Positions 37,537 to 47,625 of a DNA stretch of 64,000 nucleotides are shown piece after piece. Positions within the stretch are counted from its first letter, which is position 1. Every line of letters begins with the position of its first letter. The stretch is from Microbacterium sp. T32 (GTDB taxonomy: Bacteria; Actinomycetota; Actinomycetes; Actinomycetales; Microbacteriaceae), in assembly GCF_001619615.1 (NCBI RefSeq), contig NZ_LQQP01000034.1, positions 1-64,000 of the forward strand. Direction: 5' to 3'. The position numbers were made by a program, and so were the translations under genes. The notes beneath the pieces were generated by a model, which did no database searches, had not been told where the DNA came from, and worked only from the letters and a program-made list of their open reading frames with translations.

Positions 37537-37791
37537 CTATTCGGCGGCGCGAAGGCGCAGCTTGTCCTCGTGGATCTCGTGCAGAGCGATCGTGAGCGGC
37601 TTGTCCTCGACGGTGGAGTCGACGAGCGGGCCCACGTTGTCGAAGAGGTTGCCCTCGTGCAGATCGGAGTAGTAGTCGTTGATCTGGCGCGCACGCTTGG
37701 ACGCGTAGATCACGAGCTGGTACTTCGAGTCGACCTTGTCGAGCAGCGCGTCGATGGGCGGGTCGATGATGCCCTTGTCACGTCCGGCCAT
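37537..37791 (-). CDS. rpoZ: RNA polymerase omega subunit
   Basis: 84 residues; helps fold and assemble the beta' subunit. Seen are [34 protein letters not shown] and the actinobacterial C-terminus [27 protein letters not shown] stands 6 bases before the ATG. It lies 68 bases after the gmk fusion gene. Confidence 0.95.
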   Translation of the reverse strand: MAGRDKGIIDPPIDALLDKVDSKYQLVIYASKRARQINDYYSDLHEGNLFDNVGPLVDSTVEDKPLTIALHEIHEDKLRLRAAE

Positions 37792-37859
37792 GGGGAACCT
37801 CCTGGTTCGGCGGGATGGGGTGGATGCGGCGCCCGTCGGCGCCGAAGCATCCTCGTATT

Positions 37860-38774
37860 CTATCCGACGTCGGGGCGACGTGCGGCGAGGGCCACCACCT
37901 CGGCCGCGGCGCGCGCGACCTCGTCGTTGACGACCCGGTAGTCGAACTCGTTCTGCGCCGCGAGTTCGGTGCGGGCGGTGCGGAGGCGCCGCGCCCGTTC
38001 CTCGGCATCCTCGGTGCCACGGCCGACGAGGCGCTGGACGAGTTCGTCCCAACTCGGCGGCAGCAGGAACACGAGCGTCGCCGAAGGATCGGCGGCGCGC
38101 ACCTGTCGGGCGCCCTGCAGGTCGATCTCCAGCAGCGCCGTGCCGCCGTCGGCGAGCACGCGCTCGATGGGCTCGCGGGGTGTGCCGTAGCGGTGCCTGT
38201 TGTGCACTGTCGCCCACTCCAGCAGCTCCCCCTCCGCGACGAGCCGGTCGAACTCGGCGTCGTCGACGAAGTAGTAGTGCTCACCGTCGACTTCACCCGG
38301 ACGCGGCGCGCGTGTGGTCGCCGAGACCGACAGGTGGATCTCGGGGAAGTGCTCCTTGATGTACGCGGCAACCGTGCCCTTGCCGACGGCCGTGGGACCG
38401 GCGAGCACGACGAGACGGCTGCGCCCGTCGCGCGGGCCCGGCTCGGGCCATCGCGCGTCGAGGTAACCGCGGAGCGCGTCGCGTTGGCGGGAACCCAGAC
38501 CCCCGAGGCGCTTCACGGCAGAGATGCCGAGCGAGGCGAGGATGCGATCGCGCTTGCTCTCCCCGATCGCGGGGATCGCGGTGAGGAACTCGGTCACGCG
38601 CATCGCGCCGGCCGCGGACAGCGGGTCGGCGAGTCCACGGCGCAGCAGCTCCTGCGGGGTGATGACGCGCGTGGACACGTCGCGCTTGAGCGCGGCGCGC
38701 TCGCGGCGGGCGGCGACGGCGCGGCGGGACGCCGCGGCGCGGTCGACCTCGGGCGGACGACGGGAATCAACCAT
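37860..38774 (-). CDS. gmk: Fusion of actinobacterial integration host factor (mIHF) and guanylate kinase
   Basis: 304 residues where guanylate kinase alone needs about 190. Residues 1-108 match mycobacterial mIHF: a helical, Lys/Arg-rich N-terminus ([13 protein letters not shown]), then [28 protein letters not shown] and the helix-two-turn-helix DNA-binding end [14 protein letters not shown]. Residues 118-304 are guanylate kinase: P-loop G-P-T-A-V-G-K-G-T (126-134), [22 protein letters not shown] for [17 protein letters not shown], and the lid arginines. In mycobacteria mihF is a separate gene directly upstream of gmk, so the fusion follows from loss of the stop. The ATG overlaps pyrF by 8 bases. 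Confidence 0.93.
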   Translation of the reverse strand: MVDSRRPPEVDRAAASRRAVAARRERAALKRDVSTRVITPQELLRRGLADPLSAAGAMRVTEFLTAIPAIGESKRDRILASLGISAVKRLGGLGSRQRDALRGYLDARWPEPGPRDGRSRLVVLAGPTAVGKGTVAAYIKEHFPEIHLSVSATTRAPRPGEVDGEHYYFVDDAEFDRLVAEGELLEWATVHNRHRYGTPREPIERVLADGGTALLEIDLQGARQVRAADPSATLVFLLPPSWDELVQRLVGRGTEDAEERARRLRTARTELAAQNEFDYRVVNDEVARAAAEVVALAARRPDVG

Positions 38775-39627
38775 TCAGGGCCTCCCGGTACAGGTCGGCG
38801 CGGGCGGTGATCCGGTCGGCGAGGCGTGCGGGGCCGACAGCGAGGACGCTGCGGCTCTCGTTGGCCACGACGGCCTTCGCGACGTACCCGAACAGGCGGC
38901 GGAGGTCGGCGGGATCGGCTCCCTGCGCCCCGAAGCCGGGCGCGAGGATCGGCATCCCGGCCAGCGTCACGTCGCCGAGACCGAACGCGGCGCGGTCGAC
39001 GGTGGCGCCCACGACGACGCCGATCGAGCCGAGCGCGCCGGGTGCGCCGATGTTCGCCTCGTTGACGTCGTGGGCGACGCGCGCGGCCACGTACTCGTGG
39101 TCGCCGACGGCGAGGGCGTCGTCGACGATCGCGCTCTGCACGGGCCGCGCCTCGGGGTTGCTCGTGGCGGTGAGGACGAACGCACCCTTGCCGTGGCGCA
39201 CCGCGAACGAGAGGGTCGAGCGCAGCGAATCGGGGCCGAGGTAGGGCGTGAGGGTCACGGCATCCGCCTCCAGGGGCGAGCCGGGCTCGAGCCACGCCGC
39301 GGCGTAGCCCTCCATCGTCGTACCGATGTCCCCGCGCTTCGCGTCGGCGATCACGAGGAGCCCTGCGGCGCGTGCCGCGGCCATCACGTCCTCCAACGCG
39401 GCGAAGCCTCTCGAGCCGTAGCGCTCGTAGAACGCGACCTGCGGTTTGACCACGCCGACCCGCTCCGCGGCGGCCTCGACCACCCGCAGGCCGAACTCCC
39501 GCGCGCCCTCGGGCGTGGCATCCAGCCCCCACGCCGACAGCAGCGCGGCGTGGGGGTCGATGCCGACGCACAGCGGACCCCGGGTCTCGAGGGCTGTCGC
39601 CAGGCGCTGGCCGAACGTCTCGCTCAC
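38767..39627 (-). CDS. pyrF: Orotidine 5'-phosphate decarboxylase
   Basis: 286 residues, the long type 2 form. The catalytic signature is [28 protein letters not shown] near the N-terminus and [17 protein letters not shown] near the C-terminus fit the family. It makes UMP, the last step of the pathway. The start is GTG at 39627, whose GTGA overlaps the carB stop. Confidence 0.95.
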   Translation of the reverse strand: MSETFGQRLATALETRGPLCVGIDPHAALLSAWGLDATPEGAREFGLRVVEAAAERVGVVKPQVAFYERYGSRGFAALEDVMAAARAAGLLVIADAKRGDIGTTMEGYAAAWLEPGSPLEADAVTLTPYLGPDSLRSTLSFAVRHGKGAFVLTATSNPEARPVQSAIVDDALAVGDHEYVAARVAHDVNEANIGAPGALGSIGVVVGATVDRAAFGLGDVTLAGMPILAPGFGAQGADPADLRRLFGYVAKAVVANESRSVLAVGPARLADRITARADLYREALNG

Positions 39628-42600
39628 AGGCGACCCGCGCGGTCGACGGCGTATTCCTGGAGGCTGCGGACCGCGAAGCCGTCCTTCATCGCGCCCAGGG
39701 CACTCACGGCGGCACCGAGCACGGCCATCGTCGTGAACAGCGCCTTGTCGGCGGCGACGGCCGCGGCACGGATCTCGTACCCGTCCGCGCGGGCCGTTCC
39801 GCCGCTCGGCGTGTTGACGATCATGTCGATCTTGCCGTCGTTGATGAGGTCGACCACGTTCTGCTCGCCCGAGCCCTGCGTCTCCGAGTACTTCTCGACG
39901 ACCTGGACCCGGATTCCGTTGCGGGCGAGGATCTCGGCCGTGCCCTGGGTGGCCATGAGTTTGAAGCCGAGCTCCTGCAGCCGGTGGGCGGGGAGGATGA
40001 CCGCGCGCTTGTCGGCGTCGGCGACGGAGATGAACACCGTGCCCGAGGTCGGCATGCCGCCGTACGCGGCCTCCTGCGACTTCGCGAATGCCGTGGGGAA
40101 GTCGCGGTCGATGCCCATGACCTCGCCGGTCGAGCGCATCTCGGGTCCGAGCACCGAGTCCACGGTGCGGCCGTCGGCCGTGCGGAACCGCTTGAACGGC
40201 AACACGGCCTCCTTGACGGCGACCGGGGCGTCGAGCGGCACGCGCGAGCCGTCGCTCTCGGGCAGCAGGCCCTCGGCGATGAGCTCGGCGATCGTGGTGC
40301 CGGTCATGATGCGGCTGGCGGCCTTGGCGAGCGGGATGCCGAGCGCCTTGGACACGAACGGCACGGTGCGGCTCGCGCGGGGGTTCGCCTCGATGACGTA
40401 GAGCACGCCGGCCGAGATCGCGAACTGGACGTTCAGGAGGCCCCGAACGCCGACGCCCCGCGCGATCGCCAGGGTCGCCTCGCGGACGCGGTCGACCTCG
40501 GTGCGGCCGAGGCTCACGGGCGGCAGGGTGCAGGACGAGTCGCCGGAGTGGATGCCGGCTTCCTCGAGGTGCTCCATGACGCCGCCGATGTACAGGTCGG
40601 TGCCGTCGAACAGCGCGTCGACGTCGAGCTCGATCGCGTCGTCGAGGAAGCGGTCGACCAGGAGCGGGAGGCCGGGGCCGATGATCGCCTGGTCGGCGAC
40701 GCGGACGAAGTAGTCGCGCAGCGCGTCGGTCGAGTACACGATCTCCATGCCGCGGCCGCCGAGCACGAAGCTCGGGCGCACGAGCACCGGGTAGCCGATC
40801 TCCTCGGCGACCGTGACGGCCCCCTCGACGTCGATCGCGGTGCCGCTGCGGGGCGCGACGAGACCGGCGTCGTCGAGCAGACGCGAGAACAGCTCGCGCT
40901 CCTCGGCGAGGTCGATCGCCTCGGGGCTGGTGCCGAGGATCGTGTAGCCCGCGGCCTCGATGCCCTTGGCCAGGCCGAGCGGCGTCTGTCCGCCGAGCTG
41001 GCAGACGACGCCGAGGATCTCACCGGACCGGCTCTCGGCGTGCAGCACCTCGAGCACGTCCTCGAGCGTCAGCGGCTCGAAGTACAGGCGGTCGCTCGTG
41101 TCGTAGTCGGTCGACACGGTCTCGGGGTTGCAGTTGACCATGATCGTCTCGTAGCCGGCATCCGACAGTGCGAAGGATGCGTGCACGCACGAGTAGTCGA
41201 ACTCGACGCCCTGGCCGATGCGGTTCGGGCCCGAACCGATGATGACCACCTTGGTGCGGTCGGACGGCGTGACCTCGGTCTCCCAGTCGTAGCTGGAGTA
41301 GTGGTACGGCGTGAGCGCCGGGAACTCCCCCGCGCACGTGTCGACCGTCTTGTACACCGGACGCACGTCGAGCGCGTACCGGATGCCGCGCACCTCGGCC
41401 TCGTCGAGACCGCGCAGCTGCGCGATCTGGACGTCGCTGAAGCCGTGCTCCTTGGCGAGGCGGAGGGTGTCGGCATCCAGCTCGCCGGCCGTGCGGATGA
41501 TCTCGGCGACCTCGTTGATGAGGACGATCTGGTCGATGAACCAGGGGTCCATCGCGGTCGCCTCGAATGCCTGCTCGGGCGTTGCGCCGAGGCGCAGCGC
41601 CTGCTGCAGCACGACGATGCGGCCGTCGGTCGGCGTCTTCGAGATCTCGAGGAGCTCCTCGACCGACCGCGACTCCTCGCCCCAGTGGAAGCTGGAGCCG
41701 CGCTTCTCGAGCGAGCGCAGCGCCTTCTGCAGGGCCGTGGTGTAGTTGCGGCCGATCGCCATCGCCTCGCCCACCGACTTCATGGTGGTGGTGAGGGTCG
41801 TGTCGGCGGCGGGGAACTTCTCGAAGTTGAACCGAGGCACCTTGACCACGACGTAGTCGAGCGTGGGCTCGAAGCTCGCCGGCGTCACCTTCGTGATGTC
41901 GTTCGGGATCTCGTCGAGGCGGTAACCGATCGCGAGCTTCGCCGCGATCTTCGCGATCGGGAAGCCCGTGGCCTTCGACGCGAGCGCCGAGGAGCGCGAG
42001 ACGCGCGGGTTCATCTCGATGACGATGATGCGGCCGGTAGCGGGGTCGACGGCGAACTGGATGTTGCAGCCGCCGGTGTCGACGCCCACCGCGCGGATGA
42101 TGTCGATGCCGATGTCACGCATCTTCTGGTACTCGCGGTCGGTGAGGGTGAGCGCCGGGGCGACGGTGATCGAGTCACCGGTGTGCACGCCCACGGGGTC
42201 GACGTTCTCGATCGAGCAGACCACCACCGTGTTGTCGTGCGTGTCGCGCATGAGCTCGAGCTCGTACTCCTTCCACCCGAGGATCGACTCCTCGAGCAGG
42301 ACCTCGTGCGTCGGCGAGTCGTGCAGACCCGCGCCGCCGATGCGGCGGAGGTCGGCCTCGTCGTACGCGAAGCCCGAGCCCAGGCCGCCCATCGTGAACG
42401 AGGGGCGGACGACCAGCGGGTAGCCCAGCTTCTCGGCGCCGGCGAGCAGCTCGTCCATCGAGTGGCAGATCACCGAGTCGGCGACGTCCGCGCCGGACTC
42501 GATCACGAGCTCCTTGAAGATCTGACGGTCCTCGCCCTTACGGATGGCATCGACCTTCGCGCCGATGAGCTCCACCCCGTACTTGACGAGGATGCCGCGG

Positions 42601-42911
42601 TCGTGGAGCGCCATGGCCGCGTTCAGGGCCGTCTGGCCACCGAGCGTGGGGAGGATGGCATCCGGCTTCTCCTTCGCGATGATCGTCTCGATCACCTCGG
42701 GGGTGATCGGCTCGATGTACGTCGCGTCGGCGAAGTCGGGGTCGGTCATGATCGTCGCCGGGTTCGAGTTGACGAGGATCACGCGCACGCCCTCCTCGCG
42801 GAGGACGCGGCAGGCCTGGGTGCCGGAGTAGTCGAACTCGCAGGCCTGACCGATGACGATCGGGCCGGAGCCGATGACGAGGACGGAGCGGATGTCGTCG
42901 CGCTTAGGCAT
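39624..42911 (-). CDS. carB: Carbamoyl phosphate synthase large subunit
   Basis: 1095 residues with the two homologous ATP-grasp halves ([22 protein letters not shown] at residue 10 and [21 protein letters not shown] near 570). The oligomerisation segment lies between them and the C-terminal MGS-like allosteric domain ([27 protein letters not shown]) is present. It uses ammonia delivered by CarA, bicarbonate and two ATP. The ATG overlaps the carA stop by 8 bases. Confidence 0.97.
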   Translation of the reverse strand: MPKRDDIRSVLVIGSGPIVIGQACEFDYSGTQACRVLREEGVRVILVNSNPATIMTDPDFADATYIEPITPEVIETIIAKEKPDAILPTLGGQTALNAAMALHDRGILVKYGVELIGAKVDAIRKGEDRQIFKELVIESGADVADSVICHSMDELLAGAEKLGYPLVVRPSFTMGGLGSGFAYDEADLRRIGGAGLHDSPTHEVLLEESILGWKEYELELMRDTHDNTVVVCSIENVDPVGVHTGDSITVAPALTLTDREYQKMRDIGIDIIRAVGVDTGGCNIQFAVDPATGRIIVIEMNPRVSRSSALASKATGFPIAKIAAKLAIGYRLDEIPNDITKVTPASFEPTLDYVVVKVPRFNFEKFPAADTTLTTTMKSVGEAMAIGRNYTTALQKALRSLEKRGSSFHWGEESRSVEELLEISKTPTDGRIVVLQQALRLGATPEQAFEATAMDPWFIDQIVLINEVAEIIRTAGELDADTLRLAKEHGFSDVQIAQLRGLDEAEVRGIRYALDVRPVYKTVDTCAGEFPALTPYHYSSYDWETEVTPSDRTKVVIIGSGPNRIGQGVEFDYSCVHASFALSDAGYETIMVNCNPETVSTDYDTSDRLYFEPLTLEDVLEVLHAESRSGEILGVVCQLGGQTPLGLAKGIEAAGYTILGTSPEAIDLAEERELFSRLLDDAGLVAPRSGTAIDVEGAVTVAEEIGYPVLVRPSFVLGGRGMEIVYSTDALRDYFVRVADQAIIGPGLPLLVDRFLDDAIELDVDALFDGTDLYIGGVMEHLEEAGIHSGDSSCTLPPVSLGRTEVDRVREATLAIARGVGVRGLLNVQFAISAGVLYVIEANPRASRTVPFVSKALGIPLAKAASRIMTGTTIAELIAEGLLPESDGSRVPLDAPVAVKEAVLPFKRFRTADGRTVDSVLGPEMRSTGEVMGIDRDFPTAFAKSQEAAYGGMPTSGTVFISVADADKRAVILPAHRLQELGFKLMATQGTAEILARNGIRVQVVEKYSETQGSGEQNVVDLINDGKIDMIVNTPSGGTARADGYEIRAAAVAADKALFTTMAVLGAAVSALGAMKDGFAVRSLQEYAVDRAGRL

Positions 42912-44076
42912 TCTTCTTCGTCTCCTGAGTCGCGAGCACCATGTCGCGGAAGCGGTCGAACAGGTAGTTGGCGTCGTGGGGACCTGCGGCGGCCTCGGGG
43001 TGGTACTGCACGCTGAACGCCGGGATGTCGAGGGCGCGCAGGCCCTCGACCACGTTGTCGTTGAGGCCGATGTGGCTCACCTCGACGCGGCCGTAGCCGT
43101 GCGGGCTGTCGACGACCGCGTCCAGCGGCGCCTCGACGGCGAAACCGTGGTTCTGCGACGTGATCTCGACGCGGCCGGTGGTCTTGTCGAGCACCGGCTG
43201 GTTGATGCCGCGATGGCCGAACGGCAGCTTGTACGTGCCGAAGCCGAGGGCGCGGCCGAGCAGCTGGTTGCCGAAGCAGATGCCGAAGAACGGCAGGCCC
43301 TCGTCGAGCACCGCACGGAGCAGCTCGACGTGCTGGTCGCTCGCGGCCGGGTCGCCCGGGCCGTTGGAGTAGAACGCCGCGACCGGCTCGATCGCGCGGA
43401 TCTCGTCGATCGTCGCCGACTGCGGGAACACGTGCACGTCGAACCCGCGGGCGGCGAGGTTGTCGATCGTGGACTGCTTGACGCCCAGATCGAGCACCGC
43501 CAGGTTGCCGATGCGCTCGGCGGTCGCCGGGGTGACCTCGACCTCGGTGACCGACACCTCGGCGGACAGGTTGCGGCCGACCATGCCGGGGGCGGCGAGC
43601 ACCCGGCGCAGCTGCTCGTCCTCGTCGAGGTTCACCGCGTCGCCCGAGAAGACGCCACCGCGCATGCTGCCCGACGAACGGATGCGGCGCGTGAGCGCGC
43701 GGGTGTCGATGCCGGAGATGCCGACGATGCCGTCCTCGACGAGGGCATCGTCGAGCGAACGGTTGGCGCGCCAGTTCGACACGACGCGCGAGGGGTCGCG
43801 CACCACGTAGCCGGCGACCCAGATGCGGCGGGACTCGGGGTCTTCGTCGTTCACACCCGTGTTGCCGATGTGCGGGGCGGTCTGCAGCACGATCTGACCG
43901 GCGTACGAGGGGTCGGTGAGGGTCTCCTGGTAGCCGGTCATGCCGGTGGCGAAGACGACCTCGCCGAAGGTCTCGCCGCGGGCGCCGTACGCGCGCCCGG
44001 GGTAACGGGTGCCGTCTTCCAGCACCAGGACGGCGGGTTCGCGCGAGATGCGCGGAGGGGAGATCAGGGCGGTCAT
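42904..44076 (-). CDS. carA: Carbamoyl phosphate synthase small subunit
   Basis: 390 residues; glutaminase that feeds ammonia to CarB. N-terminal CPSase_sm domain ([23 protein letters not shown], [16 protein letters not shown]), then a class I amidotransferase with the nucleophile Cys in [12 protein letters not shown] and H-P-E in V-Q-Y-H-P-E-A. The ATG overlaps the upstream gene's stop by four bases (ATGA). Confidence 0.97.
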   Translation of the reverse strand: MTALISPPRISREPAVLVLEDGTRYPGRAYGARGETFGEVVFATGMTGYQETLTDPSYAGQIVLQTAPHIGNTGVNDEDPESRRIWVAGYVVRDPSRVVSNWRANRSLDDALVEDGIVGISGIDTRALTRRIRSSGSMRGGVFSGDAVNLDEDEQLRRVLAAPGMVGRNLSAEVSVTEVEVTPATAERIGNLAVLDLGVKQSTIDNLAARGFDVHVFPQSATIDEIRAIEPVAAFYSNGPGDPAASDQHVELLRAVLDEGLPFFGICFGNQLLGRALGFGTYKLPFGHRGINQPVLDKTTGRVEITSQNHGFAVEAPLDAVVDSPHGYGRVEVSHIGLNDNVVEGLRALDIPAFSVQYHPEAAAGPHDANYLFDRFRDMVLATQETKKNA

Positions 44077-44573
44077 GCGTCGCTTCCTGTCGAGATGAGC
44101 GGACGGATGGCGTCGGCGAGGGATCGGGCCGAGGCATCCTGGGGTCGGAGGTAGGTGTCGACGACGGTGTCGTCGTCGATGCGCCAGCTGACGCGCGTCA
44201 GGCCGTCGCGCTCCACCACGCGGTCGATGGCGACCGTGGCAAGGGCAGCGTCGACGAGGCGGTCACGGGTGAGCGCGATGCGAGGCAGGCCCGGCAGGTC
44301 GAGGGCGATCCCGGCCGAGGTGACCGTGACGTCCACGCGGGAGCGGAACGCGAGGCCGCGGATCGCGAGGCGCTCCAGGGGCTCGTCGTGCCGTGTGGTC
44401 GCGACGTACAGACCCGGGAACACACCCGTCTCCACGGCGCCGTCGGGAAGCTCTCCCACCGGGGCGGAGTAGCGCGCATCGCGCCGCGTTCGTCGGAGCC
44501 AGGCCAGGGCGAAGACCGCCAGCAGGACGACGGCGACACCCGCCATCACCAGCAGGGCGCCCTCGCGCGTCAC
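44073..44573 (-). CDS. PH-like membrane protein of the pyrimidine operon
   Basis: 166 residues: one N-terminal membrane helix ([21 protein letters not shown]), a basic stop-transfer RRTRRD, then a cytoplasmic beta-rich domain of the PH-like type ([45 protein letters not shown]). A gene of this kind sits between pyrC and carA in many actinobacteria (Rv1382 in Mycobacterium tuberculosis). Its function is unknown and it has no enzyme motif. The start is GTG at 44573 with a GTGA overlap with pyrC, and it ends in an ATGA overlap with carA, so it is tightly embedded in the operon. Confidence 0.85.
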   Translation of the reverse strand: MTREGALLVMAGVAVVLLAVFALAWLRRTRRDARYSAPVGELPDGAVETGVFPGLYVATTRHDEPLERLAIRGLAFRSRVDVTVTSAGIALDLPGLPRIALTRDRLVDAALATVAIDRVVERDGLTRVSWRIDDDTVVDTYLRPQDASARSLADAIRPLISTGSDA

Positions 44574-45892
44574 GCGAGCACCCCCGGCGCCTCGAGCACC
44601 GCACCGTCGACGACGGTCGGGATGCCGGAGCGCACGGTCCAGCGGATCTCGCCCGGCAGCTCGCGACCGAGGTACGGCGAGTTCTTGCTGCGACCGCGGA
44701 GGTCGCCGAGCCCGAATGTGCGCGCGGGGCGCGGGTCGTACAGCGTGAAGCTCGCGGGGGTGCCGGCGGTGAGCGGAGTGCCGTGGCCGTCGAGACGGCC
44801 GATGCGGGCGGGCGTGCGCGACATGACGCGGGCGACGTCGATCCACTCCAGCAGCCCGGTCTCGACCATGGCCTGGTGGACGACGCGCAGCGCGCTCTCG
44901 AGACCCACCATGCCGTTCGCGGCGGCGGCCCACTCGCACGACTTCGCCTCGGCGGGGTGCGGCGCGTGGTCGGTCGCGACGATGTCGATCGTGCCGTCGG
45001 CCAGACCCTCGCGCACCGCGAGCACGTCCTCCTCGCGACGCAGCGGCGGGTTCACCTTGAACCGCGCGTCGTAGTCGCGCACGAGCTCGTCGGTGAGCAG
45101 CAGGTGGTGCGGCGTCACCTCGGCGGTGACGTTCACACCGCGCTTCTTGGCCCAGCGGATGATGTCGACCGACCCCGCGGTCGACAGGTGGCACACGTGC
45201 AGGCGCGAGCCCACGTGCTCGGCGAGCAGCACGTCGCGCGCGATGATCGACTCCTCGGCGACCGCCGGCCACCCCGCGAGCCCCAGCTCGGCGGACACCG
45301 CGCCCTCGTTCATCTGTGCGCCCTCGGTGAGCCGCGGATCCTGCGCGTGCTGCGCGATCACGCCGTCGAACGCCTTCACGTACTCCAGCGCTCGCCGCAT
45401 GATGAGCGGGTCGAAGACGCAGAAGCCGTCGTCGCTGAAGACGCGGACACGGGCGCGCGAGTCGGCCATCGCGCCGAGCTCGGCGAGGCGCTGGCCCTTC
45501 TGCCCGACCGTCACGGCGCCGATCGGCTGCACGTGGACGTAGCCCGCGGCTTCGCCGAGTGCGAGCTCCTGCTCGACGACTCCGGCCGTATCGGCGACGG
45601 GCGACGTGTTCGGCATCGCGAAGACGGTGGTGAAGCCGCCGGCTGCGGCGGCGCGGGATCCGGTGGCGACGGTCTCGGATGCCTCGTACCCGGGCTCGCG
45701 CAGGTGCACGTGCAGGTCGACGAGTCCGGGGAGGGCGATGAGCCCGTCGGCATCCACGACCGTCGCTCCGGCCTGCGAGAGGCCGGTTCCGGTCTCGGCG
45801 ATGACGCCGTCGCGGACGAGGAGGTCGGTGGCATCCCGACCTTCGATCCGCGCGCCGCGCACCAGGAGGGTGTGGGAGGGGGCGTGGCTCAT
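44570..45892 (-). CDS. pyrC: Dihydroorotase
   Basis: 440 residues, amidohydrolase class I. The metal site is [13 protein letters not shown] (His61, His63). Further on are the region after [14 protein letters not shown], catalytic Asp in V-A-T-D-H-A-P-H, and conserved [15 protein letters not shown]. It closes carbamoyl-aspartate to dihydroorotate. The ATG overlaps the pyrB stop (ATGA). Confidence 0.96.
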   Translation of the reverse strand: MSHAPSHTLLVRGARIEGRDATDLLVRDGVIAETGTGLSQAGATVVDADGLIALPGLVDLHVHLREPGYEASETVATGSRAAAAGGFTTVFAMPNTSPVADTAGVVEQELALGEAAGYVHVQPIGAVTVGQKGQRLAELGAMADSRARVRVFSDDGFCVFDPLIMRRALEYVKAFDGVIAQHAQDPRLTEGAQMNEGAVSAELGLAGWPAVAEESIIARDVLLAEHVGSRLHVCHLSTAGSVDIIRWAKKRGVNVTAEVTPHHLLLTDELVRDYDARFKVNPPLRREEDVLAVREGLADGTIDIVATDHAPHPAEAKSCEWAAAANGMVGLESALRVVHQAMVETGLLEWIDVARVMSRTPARIGRLDGHGTPLTAGTPASFTLYDPRPARTFGLGDLRGRSKNSPYLGRELPGEIRWTVRSGIPTVVDGAVLEAPGVLA

Positions 45893-46857
45893 CGAAGGTC
45901 CTCTTTCTCGGAGTCGGTCCGCGCGCCCGCCAGCAGCAGGTACAGCACGGCCATGCGCACGGAGACGCCGTTCGCGACTTGCTCGAGAACCGTCGAGCGC
46001 GGCGAGTCGGCGGCTTCGGCGGAGATCTCCAGACCGCGATTCATCGGGCCGGGGTGTAGAACGATGCTACCGTCCGGCAGCGCGTCCAGGCGCCGCGCGT
46101 CGAGACCGTAGCGGCGGGAATACTCCCGTTCAGTCGGGAAATACGCGGCGCTCATCCGCTCGAGTTGAATGCGGAGCATCATGAGCGCGTCGGGACCGGT
46201 CGCGATCCCGCGGTCCAGGTCGTACTCGACCTCGACCGGCCAGCCGCTGACGTCCTGCGGCACCAGCGTCGGCGGCGCGACGAGCGTGACGTGGGCGCCG
46301 AGCGTGTGCAGCAGCCACACGTTCGAGCGCGCGACACGTGAGTGCAGTACGTCGCCGACGATCGTGACCCGGATGCCGTCCAGCCCGCGCCCGCGGCTGT
46401 CGTCGCCGAACAGGCGCTTGCGGATCGTAAAGGCGTCGAGCAGCGCCTGCGTCGGGTGCTCGTGCGTCCCGTCGCCGGCGTTCACCACTCCCGCGGTGAT
46501 CCAGCCGCTGGTGGCGAGGGTGCGCGGAGCCCCGGACGCGCCGTGGCGGATGACGACGGCATCCGCCCCCATCGCCTGGAGGGTCTGCGCGGTGTCCTGG
46601 AGCGACTCGCCCTTGCTGACGCTCGAGCCCTTCGCGGAGAAGTTGATGACGTCGGCGCTCAGGCGCTTGGCGGCGGCCTCGAACGAGATGCGGGTGCGGG
46701 TGGAGTCCTCGAAGAAGAGGTTCACCACGGTCTTGCCGCGGAGCGTCGGCAGCTTCTTGACCTCACGGCGCTGCGTGTCGGCCATGTCTTCGGCGACGTC
46801 GAGGATCTCCAGCGCTTCGGCGCGAGTGAGGTGCTGGGTGTCGAGGAGGTGCCTCAT
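45889..46857 (-). CDS. pyrB: Aspartate carbamoyltransferase catalytic subunit
   Basis: 322 residues. The carbamoyl-phosphate loop is F-F-E-D-S-T-R-T-R (Ser-Thr-Arg-Thr at 52-55); then [28 protein letters not shown] and, near the end, [13 protein letters not shown]. No regulatory-chain gene (pyrI) follows, as expected for actinobacteria. The ATG overlaps the pyrR stop by four bases (ATGA). Confidence 0.97.
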   Translation of the reverse strand: MRHLLDTQHLTRAEALEILDVAEDMADTQRREVKKLPTLRGKTVVNLFFEDSTRTRISFEAAAKRLSADVINFSAKGSSVSKGESLQDTAQTLQAMGADAVVIRHGASGAPRTLATSGWITAGVVNAGDGTHEHPTQALLDAFTIRKRLFGDDSRGRGLDGIRVTIVGDVLHSRVARSNVWLLHTLGAHVTLVAPPTLVPQDVSGWPVEVEYDLDRGIATGPDALMMLRIQLERMSAAYFPTEREYSRRYGLDARRLDALPDGSIVLHPGPMNRGLEISAEAADSPRSTVLEQVANGVSVRMAVLYLLLAGARTDSEKEDLR

Positions 46858-47384
46858 GATTCGATCGTCACCTCCTCGATGCCGTCGACCTCGGCGAGAC
46901 GCACGTTCACGCGCTCGTCGCGGGCGGACGGGAGGTTCTTGCCGACGAAGTCGGGGCGGATCGGCAGCTCGCGGTGGCCGCGATCGATCAGCGTCGCCAG
47001 TCGCACGGCGGCGGGGCGCCCGATGTCCTGCAGCGCGTCGAGCGCGGCCCGGATGCTGCGACCCGAGAACAGCACGTCGTCGACCAGCACGACGACCTTG
47101 CCGTCGATGCCACCCGCGGGGATGCGCGTCGCCTGCGGCGCCCGCGTGGGATTGCGGTGCAGATCGTCGCGGTACATCGTCACGTCGAGGGCGCCGACCG
47201 GGACGGCCGCTCCCCCGAACTCGCTGATCAGCGGCGCGATGCGATCGGCGAGGGTGACACCGCGAGTCGGGATCCCGAGGAGGACGAGTCCTTCCGGCCC
47301 TTTATTGGACTCCAGGATCTCGTGCGAGATGCGCGTCAAAGCGCGGGCGACGTCGGCATCGTGCATGACGGTGCGCGTACTCAT
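46854..47384 (-). CDS. pyrR: Pyrimidine operon regulator/uracil phosphoribosyltransferase PyrR
   Basis: 176 residues of the type I PRTase fold, with the PRPP loop [13 protein letters not shown] (98-110) and [21 protein letters not shown]. PyrR binds a stem-loop in its own mRNA when UMP or UTP is high. I choose the ATG at 47384 because AAGGGAG stands seven bases upstream and the PyrR element includes that site. It is the first gene of the operon. Confidence 0.95.
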   Translation of the reverse strand: MSTRTVMHDADVARALTRISHEILESNKGPEGLVLLGIPTRGVTLADRIAPLISEFGGAAVPVGALDVTMYRDDLHRNPTRAPQATRIPAGGIDGKVVVLVDDVLFSGRSIRAALDALQDIGRPAAVRLATLIDRGHRELPIRPDFVGKNLPSARDERVNVRLAEVDGIEEVTIES

Positions 47385-47390
47385 CCGCTG

Positions 47391-47424
47391 CTCCCTTCTC
47401 CGCCTCACAGGACGGGGTTAAAGG
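47391..47424 (-). promoter_or_regulatory. PyrR-binding RNA element that covers the pyrR ribosome-binding site
   Basis: The leader reads CCTTT-AACC-CCGTC-CTGTGA-GGCGG-AG-AAGGGAG. CCTT pairs with AAGG and CCGTC with GGCGG. The loop/bulge sequence GTCCTGTGAGGC resembles the PyrR consensus TCCAGAGAGGCT. The 3' arm AAGGGAG is the Shine-Dalgarno sequence, so PyrR binding would block translation of pyrR, as proposed for mycobacteria, rather than cause attenuation. No terminator hairpin lies between the element and the gene. Confidence 0.75.
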
Positions 47425-47443
47425 TTGCCGTGGTTCTGTACCG

Positions 47444-47449
47444 AGTGTA
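47444..47449 (-). promoter_or_regulatory. -10 box TACACT of the pyr operon
   Basis: TACACT lies about 20 bases before the PyrR element, giving a leader of roughly 55 bases. No convincing -35 hexamer. Confidence 0.5.
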
Positions 47450-47534
47450 GCGGGTGTGGATGACGGATGCCGGGTGTGCCGGGCTGTGCAGGAGGGGTGG
47501 CGCGGACGTATGGCGACGGAGCAGCCCGCGCGCC

Positions 47535-47607
47535 GGGAGGAGATTCGGCGGGCGGAGGATGGATGCCGCGGTTTCGGTCCTCCGGTGCCCGGATCTCCTC
47601 CGCTCAC
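47535..47607 (-). repeat. 73-bp imperfect palindrome, copy A (downstream of helR)
   Basis: Outer arms of 24 bases (GGAGGAGAT... and ...ATCTCCTCC, 19 of 24 positions complementary) around a centre containing GGATGCCGCGG. It begins 18 bases past the helR stop and lies between helR and the pyr promoter. Copy B at 49974-50046 has the same length and orientation, with 59 of 73 positions identical in my hand alignment. It may serve as the helR terminator. Confidence 0.75.
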
Positions 47608-47625
47608 CGCCGCAGCCGTGGCCGG

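Noticed and set aside
33399..37595. Very long open frame (about 1400 codons) on the plus strand opposite fmt, priA and metK
   Set aside because: It is a by-product of strong third-position G/C in the minus-strand genes. Its product is Arg/Gly/Ala-rich with no family resemblance, and all three minus-strand genes are clearly real.
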